Notes under the pieces: generated by a model
The model's database searches: none
Told to the model about the DNA's origin: nothing
The model's input: only the letters and a program-made list of their open reading frames with translations
Shown here: positions 14,257 to 15,674 of the stretch, in pieces
How the letters are laid out: each line of letters begins with the position of its first letter
Numbering within the stretch: the first letter of the stretch is position 1
Program-made: the position numbers and the translations under genes
Assembly (NCBI GenBank): GCA_042573625.1
Contig: JBHPCZ010000080.1
Span: forward strand, 1 to 15,674
Source of the DNA: JBHPCZ01 sp042573625
GTDB lineage: Bacteria > Desulfobacterota > Desulfobacteria > Desulfobacterales > UBA11574
Length of the DNA: 15,674 nucleotides
Reading direction: 5' to 3'

Positions 14257-15237
14257 CTTGTTATTATGTTCTACAGTTATTACTACTTTTCCTTTGAAAT
14301 GTCCTTCTCCAAAATACCGGAAAGCTTCAGCAGTCTCGCTTAACGGGAAACATCTATCTACAACAGGTTTTACTTTGCCGGATTCAATAAGTTCGTTAAG
14401 AATGTTTAAATCTTTGTTTGGTTTATGCATTATTAAAGTCAGTTTCTTACTTCCGGTCATGGAAATCAATGGTCCAAGGAACACGACTTGTAAGATTCGA
14501 GCAGATCTGCCTCCGACCGTGACATAAATTCCATTAGAACTTAATGCACGCCTATAATCGAAAATAGAACGATCTGTTTTAACATCAAGGATCAGATCGT
14601 AGCACTTCCCATTTTTGGTAAAATCTTTTTGAGTGTAATCAACAACATGGTCTGCACCAAGAGAGCTCATCATGTCCAATTTGCCTGTGCTGTCCACGCC
14701 GGTCACTTCAGCGCCAAATGATTTGGCCATCTGAATTGCGAATGTACCTACACCGCCACCACCACCATTAATCAAAATTCTTTGTCCAGGCTTAATCTCT
14801 CTTTTATCGCAAAGCCCCTGAAGTGCGAGGAGTCCCGCTTGGGGTGTGGCCGCTGCTTCTTCGTATGTCATACCGGCCGGTTTCAGCGTTAGTTCGTTTT
14901 CGCGAGCACATACATATTCGGCAAAACCTCCCCAAGAACCCTCGCATAGGTCTCCGAATACATCATCACCTGGATGAAACTCTTTTATGTTGCTCCCGAC
15001 CGTTTCGATTCGTCCTGCTATGTCACATCCAAGTATTTTAGTTTTTTTTGGTTTTAGAAGCCCAAAAAAAAGGCGATACTCTAACGGCCTGCCCGTTAAC
15101 ATATCCCAGTCCCACGAATTTATGGATGCCGCATGAACTTTTATCAAGACTTCATTGTCTTTGGGAGCAGGTTTTTCTACCTCTTTTAATTCAAGAACAT
15201 CCGGTGATCCGTATTTTTTGTATACAATCGCTTTCAT
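14251..15237 (-). CDS. Zinc-independent medium-chain NAD(P)-dependent alcohol dehydrogenase/quinone oxidoreductase-like
   Basis: The 328-residue protein is a medium-chain dehydrogenase/reductase. The GroES-like N-terminal domain (about 1-125) includes SINSWDWDMLTGRP (38-51) and ILGCDIAGRIETVG (68-81). The Rossmann domain has the glycine-rich nucleotide loop INGGGGGVGTFAIQMAKSFG (156-175). The cysteine- and glutamate-based zinc sites of alcohol dehydrogenases are lacking, which points to the quinone-oxidoreductase-like subgroup that reduces enones or quinones with NADPH. The true substrate is unknown. The start ATG lies five bases after the stop of the upstream paralogue, suggesting translational coupling. 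The TAA stop is inside the first box of the proposed attC site. The best-supported family member in the cassette region. Confidence 0.88.
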   Translation of the reverse strand: MKAIVYKKYGSPDVLELKEVEKPAPKDNEVLIKVHAASINSWDWDMLTGRPLEYRLFFGLLKPKKTKILGCDIAGRIETVGSNIKEFHPGDDVFGDLCEGSWGGFAEYVCARENELTLKPAGMTYEEAAATPQAGLLALQGLCDKREIKPGQRILINGGGGGVGTFAIQMAKSFGAEVTGVDSTGKLDMMSSLGADHVVDYTQKDFTKNGKCYDLILDVKTDRSIFDYRRALSSNGIYVTVGGRSARILQVVFLGPLISMTGSKKLTLIMHKPNKDLNILNELIESGKVKPVVDRCFPLSETAEAFRYFGEGHFKGKVVITVEHNNKT

Positions 15238-15242
15238 TATTT

Positions 15243-15674
15243 TTATGACTTTCCCACAGAGATTACGACAGGCCCCAACCTTTGTTCAGTCTCTACTCTT
15301 CGATGAGCTTCGGCAACTTGCTCAAGCGGATAGATTTTATCGACGATTGATTTTATTTTGCCCTCCTCAATCATTTCCTTGAGTGCGAGCAGTTCTTCCT
15401 CCTTTTCTCCGGCAAAAACAAAAATCGCTGTCTTATCAGTAAACTTAGACGTCAGGACAGACCTTAGCATGTCGGATATACGCGGATTTGCCATTAGATA
15501 GCGTCCCTTGGGGTTGAGTGCTTTAACGCATTCGGAATAGGAACTTTTGGCAACCATGTCAAAAATTACGTCATAGGTTTTGCGGCTTTTTGTGAAGTCT
15601 TCTTTGGTATAATCAAAGAAATGATCAGCCCCGATCCGGCGTAGCATTTCCTCCTTGATGGCGCTGTCAACTGC
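15243..15674 (-). CDS. Medium-chain dehydrogenase/reductase, C-terminal part, cut by window edge
   Basis: The open frame runs off the right edge, so only the last 143 residues are seen. It continues upstream of the ATG at 15647 as AVDSAIKEE, so that ATG is internal. The visible part is the second half of the Rossmann domain and the C-terminal end of a zinc-independent oxidoreductase. It matches the downstream neighbour in blocks: VDS, GADHxxDYTxxDFTK, KxYDxIxDxxxxxS, the K-x-VD-x-x-(F/Y)PL segment and the final VVI. The two are therefore diverged tandem paralogues. This copy ends VVISVGKS then TAA, five bases before the neighbour's ATG. The nucleotide loop and N-terminal domain lie outside the window. 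Confidence 0.88.
   Translation of the reverse strand, partial: AVDSAIKEEMLRRIGADHFFDYTKEDFTKSRKTYDVIFDMVAKSSYSECVKALNPKGRYLMANPRISDMLRSVLTSKFTDKTAIFVFAGEKEEELLALKEMIEEGKIKSIVDKIYPLEQVAEAHRRVETEQRLGPVVISVGKS

Larger units (their letters stand above)
13479..15674 (-). mobile_element. Candidate integron cassette array without integrase, right part of window
   Basis: All genes in this stretch run on the minus strand. The order, read in the direction of transcription, is: oxidoreductase (partial), oxidoreductase, site 14188-14256, membrane methyltransferase, site 13479-13583, then SAM methyltransferase. That is gene-site-gene-site order with stops and starts crowded against the sites. The first cassette would carry two paralogous genes five bases apart. 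No integrase gene, attI or integrase-type promoter is visible, so it would be a CALIN-type cluster, or the distal end of an array whose integrase lies outside the window. Boundaries are tentative. Confidence 0.42.

Overview
The window reads as chromosomal DNA of an anaerobic or microaerophilic Gram-negative bacterium, most likely a Desulfobacterota (deltaproteobacterial) relative. That placement is an inference from gene content: a cysteine-rich ferredoxin-like protein, a PAC2 protein, a DUF523 protein, a GAF/HD-GYP enzyme, a membrane-anchored J-domain protein, a rubrerythrin-like protein and palindromic intergenic repeats. No rRNA, tRNA, CRISPR array, insertion sequence or integrase gene was seen.

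Left part (1-4231). On the minus strand a GAF/HD-GYP cyclic-di-GMP phosphodiesterase is followed 20 bases later by an MFS permease, probably one transcription unit. Just upstream of it lies a decayed piece of a class I/II aminotransferase gene that keeps the PLP-lysine region. A divergent RarD-type EamA permease has a good sigma70-like promoter whose -35 box lies inside a small inverted repeat.

Middle plus-strand block (4393-7198). In order: a PAC2-family protein, a membrane-anchored J-domain protein, a rubrerythrin-domain protein with a perfect 16-bp palindrome against its ribosome binding site, and a tandem TM2-domain membrane protein. A minus-strand secreted protein of unknown function converges on them.

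Centre (8000-11400). A DUF523 protein is followed by about 400 bases of non-coding DNA holding two large imperfect inverted repeats. Then comes a winged-helix-like 2x[4Fe-4S] protein, converging with a class III-type sirtuin.

Right part (11457-15674), all minus strand. Signal peptidase I lies downstream of a small SAM methyltransferase. Upstream of these are a second SAM methyltransferase, an isoprenylcysteine-methyltransferase-like membrane protein and two paralogous medium-chain oxidoreductases; the upstream one is cut by the window edge. Two sites between these genes look like integron attC recombination sites. One overlaps the oxidoreductase stop codon. The other ends just before the methyltransferase start. 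I read this end as a probable integron cassette array without a visible integrase (a CALIN-like region) that may continue past the right edge. This is the most interesting signal in the window, but it rests on motif and fold inspection only.
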